In this document: one piece after another, positions 29,078 through 36,925 of the stretch
Layout: every line of letters begins with the position of its first letter
Position numbering within the stretch: position 1 is the stretch's first letter
DNA from: Sphingobacteriales bacterium
GTDB taxonomy: Bacteria > Bacteroidota > Bacteroidia > Chitinophagales > Chitinophagaceae
NCBI GenBank assembly: GCA_004144185.1
Contig: SEFP01000001.1
Coordinates: 868,001-932,000 of the forward strand
Reading direction: 5' to 3'
DNA: 64,000 nt
The notes under the pieces: generated by a model
What the model was told of the DNA's origin: nothing
The model's database searches: none
Seen by the model: the letters and a program-made list of their open reading frames with translations, nothing else
Made by a program: the position numbers and the translations under genes

Positions 29078-31477
29078 ATGAACGTTTTTAAAAGAGATGG
29101 CCGCGGCGAAGCCGTCAAGTTTGATAAAATCACCGCCCGGATCTCCAAACTGGCGTACGGACTGTCGCCACTGGTGGATCCGATCGATGTTGCCAAGAAG
29201 GTCATCGAAGGTCTTTACGACGGCGTTACGACGACGGAGCTGGACAACCTCGCTGCTGAAACGGCTGCCTCGCTGACCACCAAACACCCTGATTATGCGT
29301 TGCTGGCCTCGCGCATTGCGATCAGCAACCTGCATAAAAACACCACCAAGTCGTTTTCCGGAACGATGGAAGCGTTGTACGACTACACCGACCCGACGAC
29401 CGGCCGTAAAATGCCGCTGCTGGCCGACGATGTGATCGAGGTGATCCGGAAACACGCCGATACCCTCGACAGCACCATTATCTACGACCGCGATTTTGGC
29501 TTTGATTACTTTGGCTTTAAAACCTTGGAAAAGTCCTACCTGCTGCGTCTCAACGGCCAGGTGGTAGAGCGCCCGCAGCATATGTATATGCGCGTGGCCG
29601 TGGGTATTCATAAAGATAATATCGAAGGCATTATTGCTACCTACAATGGCATGAGCGAGCGTTGGTATACCCACGCCACGCCTACGCTGTTCAACGCCGG
29701 TACGCCGAAGCCCCAGATGTCGTCCTGCTTCCTGCTCACCATGCAGGAAGACAGTATCGAAGGCATCTATGACACCCTAAAGCAAACGGCTAAAATCTCT
29801 CAGAGCGCCGGTGGGATCGGTCTCGCCATCCACAACATCCGTGCAACCGGTTCCTACATCGGCGGTACCAACGGCACCTCCAACGGATTGGTTCCGATGC
29901 TGCGCGTCTTCAACGACACGGCCCGCTATGTAGATCAGGGTGGTGGCAAGCGCAAGGGCGCTTTCGCTATTTACCTAGAGCCCTGGCATGCCGATGTGTT
30001 CGACTTCCTCGACCTGCGCAAAAACCACGGTAAAGAAGAGCTTCGCGCCCGCGATCTGTTTTATGCCCTCTGGATTCCGGATCTGTTTATGAAGCGCGTG
30101 GAAGAAGGTGGCGACTGGAGTTTGTTCTGCCCGGCCGAAGCTCCGAACCTGCACGAGTGCCACGGTAAAGAATTCGAAGCGCTGTACACCCGATACGAAC
30201 AGGAAGGCCGCGCCCGCCGCACTATCAAGGCGCAGGAACTGTGGTTTGCCATCCTGGAAGCCCAGACTGAAACCGGCACGCCGTACCTGCTCTACAAGGA
30301 CGCGGCCAACGAAAAAAGCAATCAGAAGAACCTCGGTACCATCAAGAGTTCCAACCTCTGTACCGAGATCATGGAATACACCAGCCCCGATGAAGTGGCG
30401 GTCTGTAACCTGGCGTCGATTGCACTGCCCCGCTTTGTAAGCGAAAACGGCCAGTTCGACTTCGATCGTCTCTACGAAATCACGTACGAGATCACGATGA
30501 ACCTCAACAAGGTGATCGACGGCAACTTCTACCCGGTTCCGGAATCGGAGCGCTCGAATACCCGCCACCGTCCGATCGGTCTGGGTGTACAGGGTCTGGC
30601 CGACGCCTTTATCCTGATGCGGATGCCATTTGAAAGTGACGAAGCCCGCGCCCTGAACCGAGACATCTTCGAAACCATTTATTTCGCGGCCATGACGGCT
30701 TCGAAAGATCTGGCCAAAATTGAGGGTGCCTACGAAACCTTCGCCGGCTCCCCGCTTTCAGAAGGTCTGTTCCAGTTTGACCTGTGGAATGTGAAGCCTT
30801 CCGACCGGTATGACTGGAATGGCCTGCGCCAGGAAGTCATGGCAACCGGGGTTCGCAACTCGCTGCTGGTAGCTCCGATGCCAACGGCCTCTACGTCGCA
30901 GATTCTGGGCAACAACGAATGCTTTGAGCCATATACCTCCAATATTTACACCCGCCGGGTGTTGAGCGGTGAGTTTATCATCGTCAACAAGCATTTGCTG
31001 AAAGACCTGGTGCAATTGGGCCTGTGGAACAACAACATGAAGAATGCCATTATCGCTGCCAACGGCTCGATACAGGGCATTCCGCAGATTCCGGAAGATA
31101 TCAAGGCGCTTTATAAAACCGTCTGGGAAATCAAGCAGCGCTCGCTGATCGATATGGCAGCCGACCGGGGCGCCTTTATCTGCCAGAGCCAGAGCCTCAA
31201 TCTGTTCGTAGACAGTCCGACCACCAGCAAGCTGTCTTCCATGCACTTCTACGCCTGGAAAAAAGGCCTTAAAACAGGTATGTACTACCTGCGGACCCAG
31301 GCTGCGACGCAAGCTGTTCAGTTTACCGTCCAAAAGCAAGGCAGCGAAGAGATGACCCCGGTGATTCCGGCCGCCAGCACATCGACGACCCGAGAAGACC
31401 TCGCTGCTATGGAAGCAGACGTGATTACCGGTCCGGTTTGCACCATGGAAGAAGGGTGTGTAACCTGCAGTGCTTAA
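29078..31477 (+). CDS. nrdA: Class I ribonucleotide reductase large subunit
   Basis: A 799-residue catalytic subunit. It opens with an ATP-cone allosteric domain (residues 1-90, [19 protein letters not shown]). The active-site region includes [12 protein letters not shown], with the catalytic Cys, and [20 protein letters not shown]. The C-terminal tail has the redox-active Cys pair (CVTC, with another Cys at MEEGC). It resembles eukaryotic-type R1, matching the NrdB type. A strong terminator follows. Confidence 0.97.
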   Translation: MNVFKRDGRGEAVKFDKITARISKLAYGLSPLVDPIDVAKKVIEGLYDGVTTTELDNLAAETAASLTTKHPDYALLASRIAISNLHKNTTKSFSGTMEALYDYTDPTTGRKMPLLADDVIEVIRKHADTLDSTIIYDRDFGFDYFGFKTLEKSYLLRLNGQVVERPQHMYMRVAVGIHKDNIEGIIATYNGMSERWYTHATPTLFNAGTPKPQMSSCFLLTMQEDSIEGIYDTLKQTAKISQSAGGIGLAIHNIRATGSYIGGTNGTSNGLVPMLRVFNDTARYVDQGGGKRKGAFAIYLEPWHADVFDFLDLRKNHGKEELRARDLFYALWIPDLFMKRVEEGGDWSLFCPAEAPNLHECHGKEFEALYTRYEQEGRARRTIKAQELWFAILEAQTETGTPYLLYKDAANEKSNQKNLGTIKSSNLCTEIMEYTSPDEVAVCNLASIALPRFVSENGQFDFDRLYEITYEITMNLNKVIDGNFYPVPESERSNTRHRPIGLGVQGLADAFILMRMPFESDEARALNRDIFETIYFAAMTASKDLAKIEGAYETFAGSPLSEGLFQFDLWNVKPSDRYDWNGLRQEVMATGVRNSLLVAPMPTASTSQILGNNECFEPYTSNIYTRRVLSGEFIIVNKHLLKDLVQLGLWNNNMKNAIIAANGSIQGIPQIPEDIKALYKTVWEIKQRSLIDMAADRGAFICQSQSLNLFVDSPTTSKLSSMHFYAWKKGLKTGMYYLRTQAATQAVQFTVQKQGSEEMTPVIPAASTSTTREDLAAMEADVITGPVCTMEEGCVTCSA

Positions 31478-31488
31478 CTTTTTATTGT

Positions 31489-31530
31489 AAAAAAACCGCC
31501 TGTTCACTCAACCTGACAGGCGGTTTTTTT
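31489..31530 (+). terminator. Rho-independent terminator after nrdA
   Basis: A perfect 15-bp stem (around ACCGCCTGT / ACAGGCGGT) with a 12-base loop and a run of seven Ts. Confidence 0.9.
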
Positions 31531-31552
31531 GTCGTCTTACTTTACCCAAGCC

Positions 31553-32023
31553 ATGATTCCTGTTCCTTATGTAGCTATTCGCAGCCTCGACATCCTTTCC
31601 GGCTACCTGCAAAATCTGCAGCTGGTGGGTCAGGATCTCGAATCTTTAAAGCAGCTGGCGCAGACCTCGCGATGGCACCAGGTTCCTGACTTCCGGAAAA
31701 AACTACTGGTGGAGCGCAAGGTGATTCTGGTGACCAACCTGCAACAACAGATTGTGTTTGCGAGTCACAACCTGCTGGAAATGAACCTGTACAGGCCGGC
31801 GGATGTAATCGGTAAAACGCCCCGTATGTTTCAGGGAGCGGCCACCGATCCCGAAACCCGTCACCGGATCCGTACGCGGGTCGCCGCGTATGAGCCCTTT
31901 CAGGAACGGGTCACCAACTACAAGCGGAACGGGCATTCCTATGAATGTGTGATTGCCGGGCATCCGGTGTACAATATCCATGGCGAGCCGGCCCACTTCG
32001 TCGCCTTCGAATGGCTGGCCTGA
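31553..32023 (+). CDS. PAS-domain protein with LOV-like core lacking the photoactive Cys
   Basis: A 156-residue protein. Residues 50-155 form a PAS domain (VILVTNLQQQIVFASHNLLEM, VIGKTPRMFQG, then NYKRNGHSYECVIAGHPVYN). The GKTPRMFQG segment aligns with the GRNCRFLQG motif of LOV photoreceptors, but the flavin-linking Cys is absent, so a LOV photocycle is not expected. The N-terminal 50 residues are helical. There is no output domain, so it may act by protein contact. The gene overlaps the start of the CWC gene by 13 bp. I chose ATG 31553 over a TTG inside the terminator. Confidence 0.8.
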   Translation: MIPVPYVAIRSLDILSGYLQNLQLVGQDLESLKQLAQTSRWHQVPDFRKKLLVERKVILVTNLQQQIVFASHNLLEMNLYRPADVIGKTPRMFQGAATDPETRHRIRTRVAAYEPFQERVTNYKRNGHSYECVIAGHPVYNIHGEPAHFVAFEWLA

Positions 32024-32235
32024 CTGTTTCCGGAACCGAAGTCAGCTGTCCGCGGTGTGGAACGTTGTTTCAGTGCCGCCCGGACCAGATTACCGTTTGT
32101 GGCTGTTTCGGGATTTCTTTTACGGACGCCCAGCAGGAGCACATCCGCCGGCAGTATACCGGCTGCCTGTGCCGCAGGTGTCTGATCGACCTCCGGCAAA
32201 CCCTGCCCGAATCAGACGAGACGCGCCAGCCGTAG
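32011..32235 (+). CDS. Cysteine-rich CWC family protein
   Basis: A 74-residue protein with a zinc-ribbon-like Cys arrangement: CPRCG, then FQC, CGCF and CLCRRC. This is the pattern of the small Cys_rich_CWC family, whose function is unknown. Its ATG lies inside the last 13 bp of the PAS gene, so the two are probably translationally coupled. Confidence 0.75.
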   Translation: MAGLTVSGTEVSCPRCGTLFQCRPDQITVCGCFGISFTDAQQEHIRRQYTGCLCRRCLIDLRQTLPESDETRQP

Positions 32236-32283
32236 TCGCCTGGCTGTGAAGGAGACTCGCCGTTTCCGGAAGCACCCAGCCCC

Positions 32284-32291
32284 TACTTTTG
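32284..32291 (+). promoter_or_regulatory. Bacteroidetes -7 box for the thioesterase gene
   Basis: TACTTTTG matches TAnnTTTG and lies 23 bp before the start codon at 32314. A TTTC 17 bp upstream, within a TTCCGGAA copy, may serve as a weak -33 element. Confidence 0.45.
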
Positions 32292-32313
32292 CAGCCCACA
32301 CTTTCTTGTACAC

Positions 32314-32700
32314 ATGACGCTCGAAGACCGGATGCAGGCTTCGGAAACCCGCTTGTTTAAAGCGGTATTTCCTAATACCACCAACCATTACGACACGCTG
32401 TTTGGCGGTACTGCCATGCAGTTGATGGATGAAGTGGCCTTTATTGCAGCCACCCGATTTGCCCGGAAGCGCATGGTCACCGTTTCCTCCGATAAAATTG
32501 ACTTTAAAAAGCCCATTCCGGGCGGTACCATCATCGAACTGATTGGCCGCGTGACGCATATCGGCGTTAAAAGCCTGAAGGTGAGTGTGGAGATCCACAT
32601 TGAGCAGATGTACTCCGAAGTCCGCGAGCGGGCCATCACCGGCTCGTTCACCTTCGTAGCCATAGATGAGAACAAGCAGGCCATGCGCATTATGGACTGA
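32314..32700 (+). CDS. Acyl-CoA thioesterase, hotdog fold (YciA-like)
   Basis: A 128-residue single-hotdog enzyme that hydrolyses acyl-CoA to free acid and CoA. The motif HYDTLFGGTAMQLMDEVAFI is the conserved family segment with the catalytic Asp, followed by VDKIDF-like SSDKIDFKKPIPGG and the C-terminal FTFVAIDENKQA. Length is typical. Confidence 0.92.
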   Translation: MTLEDRMQASETRLFKAVFPNTTNHYDTLFGGTAMQLMDEVAFIAATRFARKRMVTVSSDKIDFKKPIPGGTIIELIGRVTHIGVKSLKVSVEIHIEQMYSEVRERAITGSFTFVAIDENKQAMRIMD

Positions 32701-33025
32701 AGAGATCATGCAGGCTTCGACAGGCTCAGCCTGATAAGACGCTTATAAAAAGCCACTATAAATGTGTCACCCTAAGCCTATTGAAGGGCCGCCTACCTGT
32801 ACAAAATATTCGTAAACCCACTACATTGAACGGGTCATTGCGAGGCACGAAGCAATCTCTATTCATCCGAGCCACAGGTACCAGTATTTCACAGATTGCT
32901 TCGTCGTTCCTTCTGGCAATGACACAGATAACGTCCATTCCGGACTTCATAAACCCAACACATCAGCCGGGTCATTGCGAGGACCGAAGCAATCTCAAAG
33001 CTCGTAAACCCGCCTCACCAGCAGG
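32701..33025. repeat. Gene-free stretch filled with dispersed inverted repeats
   Basis: Contains one pair of the GGCTTCGACAGGCTCAGCCT family (32709-32733 and, inverted and degenerate, about 32765-32788) and three copies of the GTCATTGCGAGGnACGAAGC family (about 32838 forward, 32896-32930 inverted, 32967 forward). The same families recur at 34.9-35.2, 47.6, 49.6 and 54.4 kb. No gene is seen. Confidence 0.7.
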
Positions 33026-34813
33026 TTACAATGCAGTCGCACGTTTCCGGGCTTCGGCGGCCAGGGTCGATCCCGGATAGTCGATCAGTAACTTCTCAAA
33101 GGCTTCTTTGGCTTTGACAGGCTGCTTCAGATAGGTTTCATAGATCAGTCCCTGCTGGTAAAGGGCATCATCGGCCAGCACATCGGTGCCATACTTGCTG
33201 CCAATGGTTTGCAGCAACGCCAGCGCGTCGTTGTATCGCTGTTGCCGCACCAGAATAGCACTGCGCTTCAGCAGAATATCATCCTGTAACTCGGTTTCCG
33301 GAAAGGCTTTCGACACGGAATCGAGCAACGTGCCGGCGGCCTCCAGTTGATTCTGAAACAACAATAAATCTGCTGCCGCAAACCGGCGCAACGGCACATA
33401 GTTGGAATCGGGTGGTGTGTTTTCGGTAATCAACACCGAAAGCGCCAGCGCATCGTTGGCAATCAACTCGGTCGTAGACGCTTTCAGCACCGATAGCTGA
33501 TCCTGCGCCCATTTAAAATCGCCGCGATACCAGGCCAGCTTGGCATTCCGGAACCGGGCCTCCTCGCCCAACGCATCTTCCCGAAACGCTTTGTCCACCT
33601 GACTGTAGGTGAGCGTGGCGTCCCAGACCTTGCCTTGGAGCAGCTGGTAATCGCCCAGTTCGAGGCGGGCCGCACCGGCTTCGTTTTTAGGTAGTTGTCC
33701 GGAAGCCAAAGCTTTATCCAGCAACGCGATGGCGGTGCCGACATTATTACGGTAGCGGGCTTCCAGAGCAGCCTGTTCCCGGACCAGCGCGGGCTGGGCA
33801 TCCTGCACCGCAGCACTGAAATACCGGTTAAACTCGGCTGATAACGTATCGGCAAAGACGCGGTCGGGTACGGGCTGGTTTTGGAGTTTTTCCATGCCGG
33901 TTTTCAGCCGCTCGGCTGCGGCATAGGTCTGCATGGATGGGTTTCCGGACGCATTGATTTCGCCAAGGGCCTGATAGGCAATGTCGTACTGCCCTTCGGC
34001 ACGGGCGGTACGGGCAAATTCCAGCAAGCGCCGCCCCCCTTCCCGGCCCCGCTCGTCGAGGGCACGGACTTGCAGCAAGGCACCGTCCCAGTCATCGCGG
34101 CGGGTGTACAGCCACAGCAGGACATCGGCATACAGAATGTTTTCCGGCTCAGCCTGCACGCGCTTGATGACCGCTTTGGACGCCATCTGGGCTTTGGCCG
34201 GATCGGTACCGAGAATCTCCAGGAGAGACGCTTTAATGTCTTCGGCCGGACGCAGTTGCAGGGGCGCCGCATCCAGCGTCGCGTTGATGGCGGCGTCTAC
34301 GTTGCCGGTTTTGGCATACAGCCGCGCCATGGTGGGCGCGTAGATCGTTTTATTTTGGATGATGGTACTGGCTTTCTCATACACCCGCAGTGCCCAGGCA
34401 TCCTGTCCGGCGGCGGAGAACGCCGTTGCGAGATTGTTGGTCAGCAGGTCGTCGCCGGTGACGAAGCGCAGGGCTTCATTCCAGATTTCTTCGGCTTTCT
34501 TGTCTTTTCCGCTTAGCTGCATCACAAGGCCCATGTCTACAAACGGCAGGGGGGAGTTGGCTTCGCGGTCGCGGCGGGCCGTAGCCAGGCGTTCGGCGGC
34601 TTTGAAGTCTTTCGTCTTAAGCAGAAAGCGGAAGTACGCGGTGTAGGTTTCCGGAAGCGTGGGTGCGGCGCGGTACAGGCTGTCCAGGATCACGCGGGCG
34701 GCGGGCAGATCGCCGGTGTTTTGCAGCCGCAGGGCGTCGGCCAACCGGTCGGTCTGGGCCAGGGTTGTTCCGGAAATCAAAGCAGCACAAAACAAAAGCA
34801 GCAAACGCATCAT
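33026..34813 (-). CDS. Exported tetratricopeptide-repeat protein
   Basis: A 595-residue protein made largely of helical TPR units. It has a signal peptide (MMRLLLLFCAALISGTTLAQ). Clear repeats are around residues 20-50, 80-115, 150-200 and again at the C-terminus (QQRYNDALALLQTIGSKYGTD, KAKEAFEKLLIDYPGSTLAAEA), which resembles outer-membrane lipoprotein-type TPR scaffolds such as YbgF. The ATG at 34813 fits the signal peptide; the frame is open further upstream but runs into repeat DNA. It is flanked on both sides by dispersed repeats. Confidence 0.85.
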   Translation of the reverse strand: MMRLLLLFCAALISGTTLAQTDRLADALRLQNTGDLPAARVILDSLYRAAPTLPETYTAYFRFLLKTKDFKAAERLATARRDREANSPLPFVDMGLVMQLSGKDKKAEEIWNEALRFVTGDDLLTNNLATAFSAAGQDAWALRVYEKASTIIQNKTIYAPTMARLYAKTGNVDAAINATLDAAPLQLRPAEDIKASLLEILGTDPAKAQMASKAVIKRVQAEPENILYADVLLWLYTRRDDWDGALLQVRALDERGREGGRRLLEFARTARAEGQYDIAYQALGEINASGNPSMQTYAAAERLKTGMEKLQNQPVPDRVFADTLSAEFNRYFSAAVQDAQPALVREQAALEARYRNNVGTAIALLDKALASGQLPKNEAGAARLELGDYQLLQGKVWDATLTYSQVDKAFREDALGEEARFRNAKLAWYRGDFKWAQDQLSVLKASTTELIANDALALSVLITENTPPDSNYVPLRRFAAADLLLFQNQLEAAGTLLDSVSKAFPETELQDDILLKRSAILVRQQRYNDALALLQTIGSKYGTDVLADDALYQQGLIYETYLKQPVKAKEAFEKLLIDYPGSTLAAEARKRATAL

Positions 34814-35235
34814 AGCAGTGTTTAAAAATACGATGAAGGATGTTAAGGATTGATGATAATACAGAGGATGAATCCGGCAATACAATACAGTAATCCGTCC
34901 TTGCAAGGAGGGACGACGAAGCAATCTGTGAACTGTAAGGCTGTAATCCACATCATATGAATAGAGATTGCGTCGGTCCTCGCAAGGACCTGGTTGCTGC
35001 AAGGACATGCTTACTGATAGTTTGTCCAGGTAGATGGCCCTTCGACGAGCTCAGGGTGACACATTGACTGTGGCTTTGTATAATCAACTTGTCAGGCTGA
35101 GCTTGTCGAAGCCCGCATGACATAAGCTTATCGAACACCCCTTCGATAGACTCAGGGTCCGGAAGCAGGGCAGACGCATACAATATTAGACGAACGGGAT
35201 GCGTTGGTTTCTGTCTAAACCCAATCTTTTCCTGT
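34814..35235. repeat. Gene-free stretch with dispersed repeats
   Basis: Holds two copies of the GATTGCTTCGTC/GTCATTGCGAGG-type repeat in opposite orientation (about 34894-34930 and 34964-35000) and three copies of the CCCTTCGACGAGCTCAGGGT family (about 35037-35062, 35088-35116 inverted, 35141-35160). No gene is seen apart from the upstream region of the lipoprotein at 35236. Confidence 0.65.
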
Positions 35236-35634
35236 ATGATCAAGCATGTATTACTGGCGGCCGGTGTGGCCGGTTGCCTGACTGCAACCCTGACGGGCTG
35301 TACCAAAGAAGAACCCCAGACGTACCAGGTGAGTTTCTATACCCCTACCCCCAATCAACCACTGCGGTTGTATGTAGAGGGGGCCGACTGGGGGATGCTG
35401 CCCTACCTCGCTCAGACACCAAGTTGTCCCGGAACGCAGTCAGACGGGGCAAAGGCACTGGTAAAGCCGATGGCCTCGGGCGAATACCGCGTGGAATGCC
35501 GCAACGCACAGGGCGCAGTAGTGAACCAGGGCACGATCCGGATGAGCACCCGCAGTATGGGCTCTTCCGGAACGATGGGCGGCGGCTCGATGCAAAGCAA
35601 TGAGAGCTGCGTGGCGGTGGGCCTGTGGTACTAG
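35236..35634 (+). CDS. Small lipoprotein of unknown function
   Basis: A 132-residue exported lipoprotein with signal peptide and lipobox (TLTGC, Cys about residue 22). The mature part is a short beta-rich domain with three further Cys and a Gly/Ser/Met-rich segment (SSGTMGGGSM) near the C-terminus. No family is recognised. A TTCCGGAA-containing inverted repeat follows directly, then a 21-bp repeat array. Confidence 0.7.
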   Translation: MIKHVLLAAGVAGCLTATLTGCTKEEPQTYQVSFYTPTPNQPLRLYVEGADWGMLPYLAQTPSCPGTQSDGAKALVKPMASGEYRVECRNAQGAVVNQGTIRMSTRSMGSSGTMGGGSMQSNESCVAVGLWY

Positions 35635-35931
35635 TTGAAGTACCGTTCCGGAAGGAAATGCCTTGCTTTCCGGAACGGCGTTGTAGGCTTCTGCACGGCC
35701 TTGGATCGTTTCTACATGCCTTTGTATGACTTCTGCATGCCCTTGAACCAGTTCTGCATGCCATTGGGTCATTTCTACGTGGACTTGAACCAGTTCTGCA
35801 TGCCCTTGGGTCATTTCTGCATGGACTTCGATCAGTTCTACACGGTGTTTAGTCATTTCTGCGTGCCATTGAATGATTTCTGCACGGGGTTCAGTCATTT
35901 CTGCATGCTTTTTTTCGATTCTGCATGCCAT
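35440..35931 (-). CDS. Doubtful ORF: heptad-repeat protein encoded by the 21-bp array
   Basis: A 163-codon open frame whose first 90 residues, read from the array, form regular 7-residue units such as WHAELVQ, GHAEVIQ and VHVEMTQ, which would make a coiled coil. The C-terminal half is antisense to the lipoprotein gene at 35236 and looks like a shadow frame. The opposite strand of the array also stays open (units such as FCMPLGH). I cannot tell whether either is translated; the regular heptads make the minus strand the better candidate. Confidence 0.25.
   Translation of the reverse strand: MACRIEKKHAEMTEPRAEIIQWHAEMTKHRVELIEVHAEMTQGHAELVQVHVEMTQWHAELVQGHAEVIQRHVETIQGRAEAYNAVPESKAFPSGTVLQLVPQAHRHAALIALHRAAAHRSGRAHTAGAHPDRALVHYCALCVAAFHAVFARGHRLYQCLCPV
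35643..35676. terminator. Inverted repeat made of two TTCCGGAA copies, possible terminator
   Basis: CCGTTCCGGAA and TTCCGGAACGG face each other across a short spacer just after the lipoprotein stop codon. It forms a strong stem, but no long T-tract follows, so terminator function is uncertain. Confidence 0.45.
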
Positions 35932-35978
35932 TGAGGGCTTCTGCGTGCCATTGGGGTCTTCTGCGTGCCATTGGGGAC
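35689..35978. repeat. Imperfect tandem repeat array, 14 units of 20-21 bp
   Basis: Units begin TTCTGCATG or TTCTACGTG and continue with CCATTGGGTCAT-like sequence. Ten units are exactly 21 bp, then four are 20 bp, which breaks the reading frame at the right end. The last three units are nearly identical while the left ones have diverged. It lies between the lipoprotein gene and the gene at 36101. Confidence 0.9.
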
Positions 35979-36100
35979 TTGTTTAAGTGCTCATATTAGG
36001 TTTCTGAGTATGAGCATGAGTTTGAGTGCGAATGGTTTTTCCGGCAGTAGGTGTATGGCTAGTTTAGCGAATTCGTTATTCACCCTTAAACACGCCGGCG

Positions 36101-36763
36101 ATGTCCGCACCCAAAACCACCCGTTACCAGACCCTCTCTGAATTTCTCGAACGTACCGAGACCGCTTTAACCAACGCCCAACTTCCGGATATTGCCCCGC
36201 TGCTGGCTTACCGGGGCATCGACCCGATGATGGTTCAGATGCGGCTTCAGGAAGCAGCGCACCTCCGGACGCTGGATGCCGTTCAGAAAAAAGAGGCCGG
36301 CGACCAGCTTCAGGCCACCCGGAACTACGAAGCAGCCCTGGAAGCGGTTCATCAGGATTATGTAGATGATCTGCGACTGGCGCGGATCGCGTTTAAAAAT
36401 GACCCCAGTGCCCAGAAGGCGCTGGAGCTGAACGGAACCCGTAAGCAAAGCAAAGGCGGGTATGCCGGTCAGGGGTGGGCTTTTTACGACAATGCCCTGC
36501 GCGATCCGGGTTATCAGGCCCTGCTGGCTCAGAAAGGCATTAAGATGCCCGACCTGCAGCTACGGCAGCAGGCGTTCGAAAATTTAAAGGAGTTGAGTGC
36601 CGTGCAACAGCAGGAAACCGGCGAATCGCAGATGGCGACTGCAGCGCGGGATGCAGCGTATGATGCGCTGGCGGACTGGATGAGTGATTTTTACGAGATT
36701 GCCAAGGTAGCCTTGCGCCGTACCCCGCAGCTCATGGAGAAACTGGGCATTCTGGAACGCTAA
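36101..36763 (+). CDS. Helical protein of unknown function
   Basis: A 220-residue all-helical soluble protein without signal peptide or membrane segment. Visible features are a central RLARIAFKNDPSAQKALEL segment, a GGYAGQGWAFYDNAL turn and a C-terminal helix ending RRTPQLMEKLGILER. I do not recognise a named family. It is monocistronic, with the repeat array upstream and a strong terminator downstream that also marks the left edge of the defence island. Confidence 0.75.
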   Translation: MSAPKTTRYQTLSEFLERTETALTNAQLPDIAPLLAYRGIDPMMVQMRLQEAAHLRTLDAVQKKEAGDQLQATRNYEAALEAVHQDYVDDLRLARIAFKNDPSAQKALELNGTRKQSKGGYAGQGWAFYDNALRDPGYQALLAQKGIKMPDLQLRQQAFENLKELSAVQQQETGESQMATAARDAAYDALADWMSDFYEIAKVALRRTPQLMEKLGILER

Positions 36764-36781
36764 CGTTCCGGAACAATCACT

Positions 36782-36815
36782 GGAAAGGCCGCCTCATAAT
36801 GAGGCGGCCTTTTCC
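36782..36815 (+). terminator. Rho-independent terminator at the left edge of the island
   Basis: A near-perfect 16-bp stem (around GGCCGCCTCAT / ATGAGGCGGCC) with a minimal loop and a TTTTCC tail, 19 bp after the stop of the gene at 36101. Confidence 0.8.
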
Positions 36816-36925
36816 TTTAAGGATACGTTTCGTAGTGAGGTGAGCCTACCAAATATGAATAGCTGATTTACAAACAATTATTTCCTGAATTCCCTATATA
36901 TTGTAAGCTCAAACTGGAAGTATCC

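Noticed and set aside
35689-35978. Array considered as a CRISPR
   Set aside because: Units are contiguous 20-21-bp repeats with no unique spacers, and no cas genes are nearby.
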